From Inia geoffrensis (lineage: Eukaryota; Chordata; Mammalia; Artiodactyla; Iniidae): 64,000 bases of DNA. The stretch lies in contig CM070899.1 in NCBI GenBank assembly GCA_036417435.1, positions 69,477,001 to 69,541,000 on the forward strand, in the 5' to 3' direction. Below the pieces are notes generated by a model. That model was not told where the DNA came from, made no database searches, and was given only the letters and a program-made list of their open reading frames with translations. Of the stretch, positions 23,261 to 34,749 are shown piece by piece. The position numbers and the translations under genes are program-made. The stretch's first letter is position 1; each line of letters starts with the position of its first letter.

Positions 23261-23970
23261 ACTGATGTTCAAGAAAATGAAAAATGTTTAAAAGTCCACT
23301 GTGAAAGAGACTAGTTGCCTCCCAGTATCCATCTGCTCCTCCTTCTTTAGCCATATGAACCCCTATTTTTTTTTTTTGGACACATTTTCTGCAGGGTTCC
23401 TTGCAGTTGGTGGCTTCCAGCAAGTGTGTGTAAAGGGAGGCGGGCTGTCCTATCTCTCTATCCTGCTGCCTAGAACTAATGTCCATTTTGGAGCTGGAGG
23501 AAAACCCAGCTGAGGAGATAGCCAGGTGGTCAGCTGGAAGGAGCATAGGTTCATGGAGTAGCCATAGCAACATGGAGCTTGCTACCTCTTTGTGAGAGTG
23601 TAACACATTCCCATGTTGTTTATGCCATTGTTATTTTGGGTTCCTTTGAAATAGACATATGAACCTAATCCCATCCTAAACAAGAACAGGACCACCATTA
23701 TAAAAAACATTAAGGACTTCAAAAAATTGAATAAATGGAAATTCATACAAAATGACAATAATAATGATCATCATATTGTTTGACACCTAACCTGAAGATA
23801 TAATGTGTTAAATAAATTTTTATTTATCTCAGCAACAATAAATACTTGTTGAATGAATGAACATTCCTTTGAGAAAGATAGAGATAATGCATTTGTTCAA
23901 CATATATCTACTGAGTAGCTGAAATGCTAGGCAATGTTCCATTTTAAGAATAAAAATGAAACAAAAGAGA

Positions 23971-24189
23971 GGCTTCTCTGGTGGCACAGTGGTTGAGAGT
24001 CCGCCTGCCAATGCAGGGAACACGGGTTCGTGCCCCGGTCCGGGAAAAATCCCACATGCCGTGGAGTGGCTGGGCCCGTGAGCCATGGCCACTGGGCCTG
24101 CGTGTCCAGAGCCTGTGCTCCACTATAGGAGAGGGCACAACGGTGAGAGGCCCGTGTACTGCAAAAAAACCAAAAAAAAAACCCCAAAA
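23971..24189 (+). mobile_element. CHR-type SINE
   Basis: Full SINE from GGCTTCTCTGGTGGCACAGTGGTTGAGAG to CCCGTGTACTGCAAAAAAACC. The 12-bp target duplication AAACAAAAGAGA lies at 23959-23970 and 24190-24201. Open frames crossing it on both strands are SINE artefacts. Confidence 0.95.
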
Positions 24190-24648
24190 AAACAAAAGAG
24201 AACAAAGACAAGCAAAGAAAACAAAAACAGGGAAGTAAGATCCAGTACCTTGGTATAGTTCTTTTCATTGATGATTTGCAAATGTTGACTGGAGAGTTAG
24301 CTGGGATAAACTTTCAATTTAGAAACAGCATTTAAAAAATTACTCTATGAAAGCTGAATGAAAAATTGTTACACTGTTTCATGTCTGCGATATTCACATA
24401 AAGTAAAAACAAATGAATTATAAAATGAATATGGGAGAGACCTTCAAGATGGCGGAGGAGTAAGGCATGGAGATCACCTTCCTACCCACAAATACATCAA
24501 AAATACATCTACATGTGGGACAACTCCTGCAGAACACCTACTGAACGCTGGCAGAAGACCTCAGACTTCCCAAGAAGAAAGAAACTCCCCACGTACCTGG
24601 GTAGGGCAAAAAAAAACAATAATAAACAGAGACAAAAGAATAGGGACC

Positions 24649-24860
24649 GGGGCTTCCCTGGCAGCACAGTGGTTGGGAGTCCGCCTGCCAATGCAGGGGA
24701 CACAGGTTCATGCCCTGGTCCGGGAAGATCCCACGTGCCGCAGAATGGCTGGGCCCATGAGCCATGGCTGCTGAGCCTATACTTCCAGAGCCTGTGCTCC
24801 GCAACGGGAGAGACCATGACAGTGAGAGGCCCACGTACCGCAAAAACAAAAATGAGAAGA
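24649..24860 (+). mobile_element. CHR-type SINE inside the L1 5'UTR
   Basis: GGGCTTCCCTGGCAGCACAGTGGTTGGGAG through GAGAGGCCCACGTACCGCAAAAAC. The flanks AAAAGAATAGGGAC (24634-24647) and AAAAGAGTAGGAATGGGGAC (about 24865-24884) form a slightly diverged target duplication. The SINE therefore postdates the L1. Confidence 0.92.
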
Positions 24861-26870
24861 AAAAAAAGAGTAGGAATGGGGACCTGCATCTCTGGGAGGG
24901 AGCTGTGAAGGAGGAAAAGTTTCCACACACTATGAAGCCCCTTCACTGCTGGAGACGGGGTGTGACGGAGGGGAAGTCACGGAGGAGAGCACAGCAACAG
25001 GGGTGCAGAGGGCAAAGCAGTGAGATTCCTGCACAGAGGATTGGTGCCAAACAGCACTCACCAGCCCGAGAGGCTTGTCTGCTCATCTGCAGGGACGGGT
25101 GGTGTTAGGAGCTGAGGCTCAGGCTTCAGAGGTCAGATCCCAGTGAGAGGACTGAGGTTGGCTGCGTGAACACAGCCTAAAGGGAGCTAGTGTGGCACAG
25201 CTAGTCAAGGGATAGTGTGGGAAAAAGTCTGGACCTGCCTAAGAGGCAAGAGACCATTGTTTCGGGGTGCGTGAGGAGAGAGGATTCAGAGCAGTGCCTA
25301 AACAGGCTCCAGAGAGGGGCACGAGCCGTGGTTATCAGCGCAGACACCAGAGACGGGCAAGAAACGCTAAGGCTGCTGCTGCAGCCACCAAGGAGCCTAT
25401 GTGCAAGCCCAAGTCACTATCCACACCTCCCCTCCCAGGAGACTGTGCAGCCCACCACTGCCAGGGTCCCATGATCCAGGGACAACTTCCCCGGGAGAAC
25501 ACACAGCATGCCTCAGGCTGTTGCAATGTCACGCCAGCCTCTGCCACGGCAGGCTCGCCCCACATTCTGTACCGCTCCCTCCCCCGGCCTGAGTGAGCCA
25601 GAGCCCCCTAATCAGCTGTTCCTTTAACCCCGTCCTGTCTGGGTGGGGAACAGTGCCCCCAGGTGACCTACATGCAGAGGCGGGGCCAAATCTAAAGCTG
25701 AACCCCAGGAGCTGTGTGAACAAAGAAGAGGGAAGTTTCTCCCAGCAGCCTCAGGAGCAGCAGATTAAATTCCCACAATCAACTTGATGTACTCTGCATC
25801 TCTGGAATAACTAAATGGACAATGAATCATCCAAAAATTGAAGTGGTGGGCTTTGGGAGCAACTGTAGACTACAGTTGGGGTTTGCTTTCTGCTTCTAAT
25901 TTATTTTTGGTTTTATGTTTATCTTAGTTTAGTATTTAGAGTTTATTATCATTGGTAGATTTGTTTATTGATTTAGTTGCTCTCTTCCTTTATTTTTTAT
26001 ATATAGATATATATATTTTTTTCCTTTTTCTCTTTTTGTGAGTGTGTATGTGTATGCTTCTTTGTGTGATTTTGTGTGTATAGCTTTGCATTTACCATTT
26101 GTCCTATGGTTCTATCTGTTGGTTTTTCTTCTTTAACTATAGTTTATAGCGCTGGTTATCATTGGTGAATTTGTTTTCTGCTTTGGTTGCTCTCTTCTTT
26201 CTTTCTTTTTTTTTCCTTTTAATAATTTTTTAAATGTCTCATTTTAATAACTTTTATTTTTATTATTTTCTTTCTTTCTTTCTTTTTTTCTCCCTTTTCT
26301 TCTGAGCTGTGTGGCTGACAGGGTCTTGGTGCTCCAGCCGGGTGTCAGGCCTGAGCTTCTGAGGTGGGAGAGCCAAGTTCAGTACATTGGTCCACCAGAG
26401 ACCTCCCAACTCCATATAATATCAAACAGCGAAAGCTCTCCCCCAGATATCTCCATCTCTATGCTAAGATGCAGCTCCACTCACTGATCAGCAAGCTACA
26501 GTGCTGGACACCGTATGCCAAACAACTAGCAAGACAGGAACACAACCACACCCATTAGCAGAGAGGCTGCCTAAAATCACAATAAGGTCACAGACACCCC
26601 AAAACACACAACCAGATGCGGTCCTGCCCACCAGAAAGACAAGATCCAGCCTCATCCACCAGAACACAGGCACTAGTCCCCTCCACCAGGAAGCCTACAC
26701 CACCCACTGAACCAACCTTACCCACTGGGGGTAGACACCAGAAACAAAGGGAACTATGAACCTGCAGCCTGCAAATAGGAGACCGCAAACACAGTAAGTG
26801 AAGTAAAAGGAGAAGGCAGAGAAACACACAGTAGATGAAGTAGAAAGGCAAAACACCACCAAGCCAAAAA
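24861..26870 (+). promoter_or_regulatory. L1 5'UTR body
   Basis: A GC-richer stretch (24900-25790) with a promoter-like, CpG-bearing composition, followed by a T-rich stretch (about 25860-26300, including TTTCTTTCTTTC) and a C/A-rich segment before ORF1. Open frames such as 25217-25474 and 25335-25565 are non-coding UTR frames. Sense L1 promoter activity is expected for the family but not evident for this copy. Confidence 0.6.
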
Positions 26871-26871
26871 A

Positions 26872-27700
26872 ATGAAGAGGAAATAAGCAGTCTACCTGAA
26901 AAAGAATTCAGAGTAATGATACTAAACATGATCCAAAATCTCAGAAATAGAATGGAGAAAATACAAGAAACATTTAACAAGGACCTAGAAGAACTAAAGA
27001 GCAAACAACGGTGAACAACACAATAAATGAAATTAAAAATTCTTCCCTAGAGGGAATCAATAGCAGAATAACTGAGGCAGAAGAACGGATAAGTGACCTG
27101 GAAGATAAAATAGTGGAAATAACTACTGCAGAGTAGAATAAAGAAAAAAGAATGCAAAGAATTGAGGACAGTCTTAGAGACCTCTGGCACAACATGAAAC
27201 GCACCAACATTCTAATTATAGGGGTCCCAGAAGAAGAAGAGAAAAGAAAGGGAATGAGAAAATATTTGAAGAGATTATAGTTGAAAACTTCCCTAATATG
27301 GGAAAGGAAATAGTCATTCAAGTCCAGGAAGCACAGAGAGTCCCAAACAGGATAAATCCAAGGAGAAACACGCCAAGACACATATTAATCACACTATCGA
27401 AAATTAAATACAAAGAAAAAATATTAAAAGCAGCAAGGGAAAAACAACAAATAACACACAAGGGAATCCCCATAAGGTTAACAGCTGATTTTTCAGCAGA
27501 AACTCTGCAAGACAGAAGGGAATGGCAGGACATATTTAAGGTGATGAAAGGGAAAAACCTGCAACCAACATTACTGTACCCAGCAAGTATCTCATTCAGA
27601 TTAGACAGAGGAATTTAAACCTTTACAGACAAGCAAAACCTAAGAGAATTCAGCACCACCAAAGCAGCTTTACAACAAATGCTAAAGGAACTTCTCTAGG
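26872..27700 (+). pseudogene. L1 ORF1 remnant (RNA-binding coiled-coil protein)
   Basis: In successive frames the translation gives coiled-coil residues, an RRM-like segment (NIKRTNI-type HNMKRTNILIIGVPEEEEKR) and the C-terminal domain (ILKAAREKQQITHKG, then LTADFSAETLQDRREWQDIF). In-frame stops (for example TAA soon after the start, and TAG at 27134) and frameshifts break it. ORF1 protein normally trimerises and coats L1 RNA. This copy cannot make it intact. Confidence 0.88.
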
Positions 27701-27757
27701 CAGGAAACACAAGAGAAGGGAAAGACCTACAATAACAAACCCAAGAGAATTAAGAAA

Positions 27758-30700
27758 ATGGTAATAGGAACATACATATCGATAATTACCTTAAATGTAA
27801 ATGGATTAAATGCTCCAACCAAAAGAAATAGACTGGCTGAATGGATACAAAAACAAGACCTGTATATATGCTGTCTGCAAGAGACCCACTTCAGACCTAG
27901 GGACACATACAGACTGAAAGTGAGGGGATGGAAAAAGATAAACAATGCAAATGGAAATCAAAAGAAAGCTGGAGTAGCAATTCTCATATCAGACAAAATA
28001 GACTTTAAAATAAAGACTATTACAAGAGACAAAGAAGGACACTACATAATGATGAAGGGATCAATCCAAGAAGATATAACAATTATAGATATTTATGCAC
28101 CCAACATAGGAGCACCTCAATACATAAGGCAAATGCTAACAACCATAAATGGGGAAATCGACAGTAACACAATCATAGTAGGGGACTTTAACACCCCACT
28201 TTCACCAATGGACAGATCATGCAAAATGAAAATAATTAAGGAAACACAAGCTTAAAATGATACATTAAAAAAATGGACTTAGTTGATATTTATACGAAAT
28301 TCTATCCAAAAACAACAGAATACACTTTCTTCTCAAGTGCTCATGGAACCTTCTCCAGGATAGATCATATCTTGGGTCAGAAACCTTGGTAAATTTAAGA
28401 AAATTGAAATCATATCAAGCATCTTTTGTGACCACAATGCTATGAGACTACATATCAATTAAAGGAAAAACACAGTAAAAAACACAAATACATGGAGGCT
28501 AAACCGTGTGCGTCTAAATAACCAAGAAATGACTGAAGAAATCAAAGAGGAAATCAAAAAATACCTAGAAACAAATGACAATGAAAACATGATGACCCCA
28601 AATGTATGGGATACAGCAAAAGCAGTTCTAGGAGGGAAGTTTATAGCAATACAGTCCTACCTCAAGAAACAAGAAACATCTCAAATAAACAACCTAACCT
28701 TATACCTAAAGCAATTAGAGAAAGAAGAACAAAAAAAATCCAAAGTTAGCAGGAGGAAGGAAATCATAAAGATCAGATCAGAAATAAATGAAAAAGAAAT
28801 GAAGGAAACAATAACAAAGATCAAAACTAAAAGCTGGTGTTTTGAGAAAATAGAGAAAGTTGATAAACCATGAGCCAGTCTCATCAAGAAAAAAAGGGAG
28901 AAGACTCAAATCAATTGAATTAGAAATGAAAAAGGAGAAGTAACAACTGACACTGCAGAAATACAAAAGATCATGAGAGATTACTACAAACAACTATAGG
29001 CCAATAAAATGGACAACCTGGAAGAAATGGAAAAATTCTTAGAAAATCACAAGCTTCCCAGACTGAACCAGGAAGAAATAGGAAATGTAAACAGACCAAT
29101 CACAAGCACTGAAATTGAAACTGTGATTTAAAATCTTCCAACAAACAAAATCTCAGGACCAGATGGCTTCACAGCTAATTCTATCAAACATTTAGAGAAG
29201 AACTAAAACCTACCCTTCTCAAACTCTTCCATAATATAGCAGAGGGAGGAACACTCCCAAACTGATTCTACAAGGCCACCATCACCCTGATACCAAAACC
29301 AGTCTAAGATGTCACAAAGAAAGAACACTACAAGCCAATATCATTGATGAATATAGATGCAATCCTCAACAAAATACCATCAAACAGAATCCTGCAGCAC
29401 ATTAAAGGATCGTACACCATGATCAAGTGGGGTTCATCCCGGGAATGCAAGGATTACTCAGTATATGCAAATCAATCAATATGAAAAACTATATTAACAA
29501 ATTGAAGGAGAAAAACCATATGATCATCTCAATACATGCAGAAAAAGCTTTTGACACAATTAAACACCCATTTATGATAAAGGTTGTCCAGAAATTAGGC
29601 ATAGAGGGAACTTACCTCAACATAATAAAGGCCATATATGATAGACCCAGAGCCTACATCTTTCTCAGTGGTGAAAACTGAAACCATTTCCTCTAAGATC
29701 AGGAACAAGACAAGGTTGCCCACTCTCACCACTCTTATTCAACATAGTTTGGGAAGTTTTAGCCACAGCAATCAGAGAAGAAAAAGAAATAAAAGGAATC
29801 CAAATCGGAAAAGAAGAAGTAAAGCTGTCACTTTTTGCAGATGACATGATACTATACATAGAGTATTCTAAAGATGGTACCAGAAAACTGGTAGAGCTAA
29901 TCAATGAATTTGGTAAAGTAGCAGGATACAAAATTAATGCACAGAAATCTCTTGCATTCGTATACACTAATGATGAAAAATCTGAAAGAGAAATTAAGGA
30001 AAACTCTTATTTACCATTGCAACAAAAAGAATAAAATATGTAGGAATAAACCTACCTAAGGAGACAAAAGACCTGTATGCAGAAAACTATGAGACACTGA
30101 TGAAAGAAATTAAAGATGATACCAACAGATGGAGAGATGTTCTTGGATTGGAAGATTCAACATTGTGGAAGTGACTATACTACCGATAGCAATCTAGAGA
30201 TTCAATGCAATCCCTATCAAACTACCACTGGCATTTTTTACAGAACTAGAACAAAAAATTTCACAATTTGTATGGAAGCACAAAAGACCCCTATTAGCCA
30301 AAGCAATATTGAGAAAGAAAAACGGAGTTGAAGGAATCAGGCTCCAGGACTTCAGACTATACTACAAATCTATAGTAATCAAGACAGTATGTTACTGGCA
30401 CAAAAACAGAAATATAGATCAATGGAACAGGACAGAAAGCCCAGAGATCAACCCACACACATATGGTCACCTTATTTTGATAAAGGAAGCAAAAATATAC
30501 AATGGGGAAAAGACAGCCACTTCAATAAGTGGTGCTGGGAAAACTGGACAGCTACATGTAAAAGAATGAAATTAGAACATTTACTAACACCATACACACA
30601 AATAAACTCAAAATGGATTAAAGACCTAAATGTAAGGCCAGAAACTATTAAACTCTTAGAGGAGAACAGACAGAACACTCTATGAGATAAATCACAACAA

Positions 30701-31599
30701 GATCCTTTTTGACCCACCTCCTAGAGAAATGGAAATAAAAACAAAAATAAACATATGGGACCTAATGAAACTTCAAAGCTTTTGCACAGCAAAGGATACC
30801 ATAAACAAGACAAAAAGACAACCTTCAGAATGGGAGAAAATATTTGCAAATGAAGCAAGTGACAAAGGATTAATCTCCAAAATATACAAGCAGCTCATGC
30901 AGCTCAGTATCAAAAAAACCTCAACCGAATCCAAAAATGGGCAGAAGACCTAAATAGACATTTCTCCAAAGAAGGTATACAGATTGCCAACAAACACATG
31001 AAAAGATGCTCAACATCACTAATCATTAGAGAAATGCAAATCAAAACTACAATGAGTTATATCCTCTCACACCAGTCAGAATGGCCATCATCAAAAAAAT
31101 CTATAGACAATAAATGCTAGAGAGGGTGTGGAGAAAAGGGAACCCTCTTGCACTGCTGGTGGGAATGTAAATTGATACAGCCACTTGGAGACCAGTATGG
31201 AGGTTCATTAAAAAACTAAAAATAGAACTACCATAGGACCCAGCAATCCCACTACTGGGCATATACCCTGAGAAAACCATAATATAAAAAAGTCATGTAC
31301 CACAGTGTTCTTTGCAGATCTGTTAAGCCAGGACATGGAAGCAACCTAAGTGTCCATCGACAGATGAATGATTAAAGAAGATGTGGCACATATATACAAT
31401 GGAATATTACTCAGCCATTAAAAGAAAGGAAATTGAGTTATTTTTAGTGAGGTGGATGGACCTAGAGTCTATCATACAGAGTGAAGTAAGTCAGAGAGTG
31501 AAAAGCAAATACTGTATGTTAACACATATATGGAATCTAAAAAAAAAAAGTTGTACTGAAAAACCTAGGGGCAGGACAGGAATAAAGACACAGACTTAG
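27758..31599 (+). pseudogene. L1 ORF2 remnant (endonuclease and reverse transcriptase)
   Basis: The N-terminal apurinic-type endonuclease domain is open over 165 codons (27758-28255), with LNVNGLNAP, QETHF, and GDFNTPLS motifs. Downstream the reverse transcriptase is split over frames. A [12 protein letters not shown] motif lies near 29427-29450 and the catalytic FADD at 29834-29845. The Cys-rich C-terminus is recognisable in nucleotides near 31110-31170. At least several frameshifts and stops (for example the stop at 28253-28255) make it a pseudogene. Confidence 0.93.
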
Positions 31600-31924
31600 A
31601 GAACGGACTTGAGGACACGGGGAAGGGGAAGGGTAAGCTGGGAAGAAGTAAGAGAATATCTTTGACTTATATACACTACCAAATGTAAAATAGATAGCCA
31701 GTGGGAAGCAGCCACATAGCACAGGGAGATCAGCTCGGTGCTTTGTGACCACCTAGAGGGGTGGGATAGGGAGGGTGGGAGGGAGACGCAAGAGGGAGGA
31801 GATATGGGGATATATGTATATGTATATATATATACATATATATGTATATACATTCACTTTGTTATAAAGTAGAAACTAACACACACCATTATAAAGCAAT
31901 TATACTCCAATAAAGATGTTAGAA

Positions 31925-33245
31925 AAAATGAATACAGACAGAGACAGAGTAAGTTAGACAGGACAAGCTCACTTTGCAAATATCATAGTATGATAACAAT
32001 AACTTTAAAGTGAGACTAGAGAAGCAAAAAATTTCCTAAATGTTAGCAAACATTTTTTATAAGGTTATTACATGCTAGGCACTGGTCTAAATGCTTATAT
32101 ACATATTGAATACTTCAGCAGTCCTGAGGGAATTTCTTTTATATTCATCACTCTCATTTTACAGATGTGGTAACTAAGATCTATGCAGTTAAGGAATATA
32201 GCCAGGCTCAGTCACTTAGTGAAGGTGGATTTCAAAACCCGGCATTCCTGCTCCAGAACTGGCATTCCTAACCCATTACATGGAATGAAACAACACAGTC
32301 CTTTCTGCCTCCATGTTATCTGCATGCTCAGCACAAAGTAAACTCTGCTATCACATGGAATAATAGTCAGTCACAGGAGAATATTCCTCTAGACCAGGAA
32401 ATCAACTGCTATCATAATTTCAAGGGTAGATATATAATTTGAAAACTGCTTTGTTCCCTTCCCTCCCAATTCTGGAACATCACTGGGAAAATATTACTAC
32501 TGTGTGAGAATCACTTACCTAAACAAACCATAAAAGGAAACATCAGATTTAGATAAAAATTTACATCTCTCTCCTTTAAAATTTTTTTCCTACACTGTTT
32601 ATCCTTTATTGTCCTGAAACCACTGAATTTAGAATTCTGGTAGAGAATTTATATGATAATGAAATTAACCCCTTGTTTTTTTAATAATAATGACATTGTG
32701 ATTTGTGATTTTAAAAAGGGAGAAAGGATAGTATTAAATACTAAAATCAGGTATGACTATTAGAACAAGGTGAGAATAAAGTACATATTAAATGATTAAA
32801 TGAACAAAGTTGAAATAATAATTCACTTACCATACACATGCAGAGCATTTTGATAATCAAAAAATGAATATTGTTATACAAAATTAAAGCTGTCCAAACA
32901 TAGTTAATTTTATATTAAAAACCATAACCTGCAATTGTGATGTTTTCTAAAAATTGTTCGGCAATGATGTCTTGATCTTCCAAATTCTCTTAAGTAGGAC
33001 CATAGTTTGTGATTTCAGTTACAGAGATGGAATATGGTATAATGTCCTAAGACAGATATAGATTGCCCTGTACATGGGTGAGTTATATCCCCAAATGTAT
33101 TAATTTGTAAGTTAAATATTTAGAACATGAATGATTTTGGATTGAAAGAGTTTCATAAATGGTGATAATGATCCCAAACTAGTTTACTAAAGACCACTGA
33201 ACCCCAGTGTACTGCAGTGAACTCGGTTTCATGTGCTTCTTTGCC
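31925..33245. other. Unique intronic sequence with a MIR
   Basis: AT-rich unique sequence between the + strand L1 and the ancient antisense L1. It contains the MIR at about 32045-32270; nothing else is recognised. Confidence 0.5.
32045..32270 (+). mobile_element. MIR SINE
   Basis: CATGCTAGGCACTGGTCTAAATGC, CTCATTTTACAGATGTGGTAACTAAG and CAGGCTCAGTCACTTAGTGAAGG follow the MIR order. Confidence 0.8.
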
Positions 33246-33249
33246 ATCC

Positions 33250-33472
33250 ATGTAGCTTCTTTGGTCAACTTGTCTTTTCAAGCCTTTTGCCTATTTTTAG
33301 TTGGTTCTTTTATTAATATTGTTGAGAGTTTTTAATGTAACCTGGATACAAATCCTTTATCAGAAATATATTTTGCTAATATTTTTTCCCAGATTGTAGC
33401 TTTTCTCTTCATTTCTAAACAGGTTTTTCGAAGACTAGAAATTTGTAATTTTGATAAAGTCTATTGATTTTT
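33250..33472 (-). mobile_element. Ancient L1 fragment, left part
   Basis: CTTTTGCCTATTTTTAGTTGG, TTGTTGAGAGTTTTTAATG, AAATCCTTTATCAGAAATATA and CCAGATTGTAGCTTTTCTCTTC are the antisense of ORF2-end sequence from an old L1. It stops at CTATTGATTTTT (33461-33472), where younger L1s were inserted, and resumes at 40445. Confidence 0.8.
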
Positions 33473-34510
33473 ATTTTATTTTATTTTCTGCTTTTTTATT
33501 TTTGTTTTATATTGGAGTATAGTTGATAAACAATTTTGTGTTAGTTTTCAGGTGTACAGCAAAGTGATTCGGTTATACATATACATGTATCTTTTTCAAA
33601 TTCATTTCCCATTTAGGTTATTATAGAATGTTGAGCAGAGTCCCCTGTGCTATACAGTATGTCCTTGTTGGTTATCTATTTTAAATATAGCAGTGTGTAC
33701 ATGTCAGTCCCAAACTCCCAATCTATCCCTCCCTCTCTGGTAACCATATTCATTCTCTAAGTCCGTGAGAGTGTTTCTGTTTTGTAAATAGGTTCATTTG
33801 TGTCATTGTTTTTATATTCCACATATAAACAATATCATATGATATATGTCTTTCTCTGTACGACTTACTTCACTTAGTACAATAATCTCCAAGTCCATCC
33901 ATGTTGCTGCAAATAGCATTATTTCATTCTTTCTGATGGCTGAGTAATATTCCATTGTGTGTATGTACCACATCTTCGTTATCCATTCATCTGTCAATGG
34001 ACATTTAGGTTGCTTCCATGTCCTGGCTATTGTAAATAGAGCTGTAATGAACATTGTGGTACATGATGCTTTTTGAATTATGGTTTTCTCCGGGTATATG
34101 CCCAGTAGTGGGATTGCTAGGTCGTATGGTAGTTCTATTTGTAGTTTTTTAAGGAACCTCCATACTGTTCTCCATAGTGGCTATACCAATTTGTATTTCC
34201 ACCAACAGTGTAGGAGGGTTCCCTTTTCTCCAAACCCTCTCCAGCATTTATTGTTTGTACATTTTTTGAAGGTGGCCATTCTGACTGGTGTGAGGTGATA
34301 TCTCATGTAGTTTTGATTTGCATTTCTCTAATAATTAGTGATGTTGAGCACCTTTTCATGTGCCTCTTGGCCTTCTGAATGTCTTTGGAGAAATGTCTAT
34401 TTAGGTCTTCTGCCCATTTTTTGATTGGATTATCTGTTTTTATGATACTGAGCTGCATGAGCTGATTGTAAATTTTGGAGACTAATCCTTTGAAAAAATA
34501 AAGCAAGACC
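33473..34510 (-). mobile_element. 5'-truncated L1, first insertion at the shared target
   Basis: Begins with TTATTTTATTTTATTTTC (the A-rich tail in reverse), then L1 3'UTR sequence (TATTGGAGTATAGTTGATAAAC, CAGTCCCAAACTCCCAATC) and the end of ORF2. The latter includes, on the - strand, MWYIHTMEYYSAIRKNEI and [20 protein letters not shown]. It is truncated about 1 kb from the 3' end. It is flanked by CTATTGATTTTT at 33461 and 34511. Confidence 0.9.
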
Positions 34511-34749
34511 CTATTGATTTTTTTGTTTTTTTTAGATATTATTTTCTGAATTTTATTTTAGTTTATTTTTAGAGAGGATGTTCTTATTAGTTATCTATTT
34601 TATACATATTAGTGTATATATGTCAATCCCAATCTCCCAATTCATCCAACCACCCCCTCCCCCCCCCCCGCTTTCCCCTCTTTGTGTCCATATGTTTGTT
34701 GTCTACATCTGTGTCTCTGTTTCTGCCTTGCAAACCAGATCATCTACCA

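Larger units (their letters stand above)
24432..31924 (+). mobile_element. Full-length L1 retrotransposon, mutated, with nested SINE
   Basis: Starts with a 5'UTR of the form GGAGAGACCTTCAAGATGGCGGAGGAGTAAGGC (the YY1-like AAGATGGCGG seen at the 5' end of many L1s). It continues through a ~2.4-kb 5'UTR, a broken ORF1, a broken ORF2 and a 3'UTR ending in CTCCAATAAAGATG plus an A-rich tail. The 10-bp repeat AAAATGAATA at 24422-24431 and 31925-31934 is the likely target duplication. A SINE (24649-24860) lies in the 5'UTR. Many stops and frameshifts make it retrotransposition-incompetent. Confidence 0.95.

Noticed and set aside
23971..24050. tRNA gene (A- and B-box-like sequence)
   Set aside because: The tRNA-like head belongs to a SINE, lacks a foldable complete tRNA and recurs at every SINE in the window.
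24513..24946. Open frames of 130-145 codons on both strands
   Set aside because: They run through the SINE and L1 5'UTR. The translations are SINE-derived (the same peptide-like strings recur at 2024, 23981 and 45149) and have no protein domain.
25217..25793. GC-rich block as a CpG-island promoter or host gene
   Set aside because: It lies inside the 5'UTR of the + strand L1, between its 5' end and ORF1.
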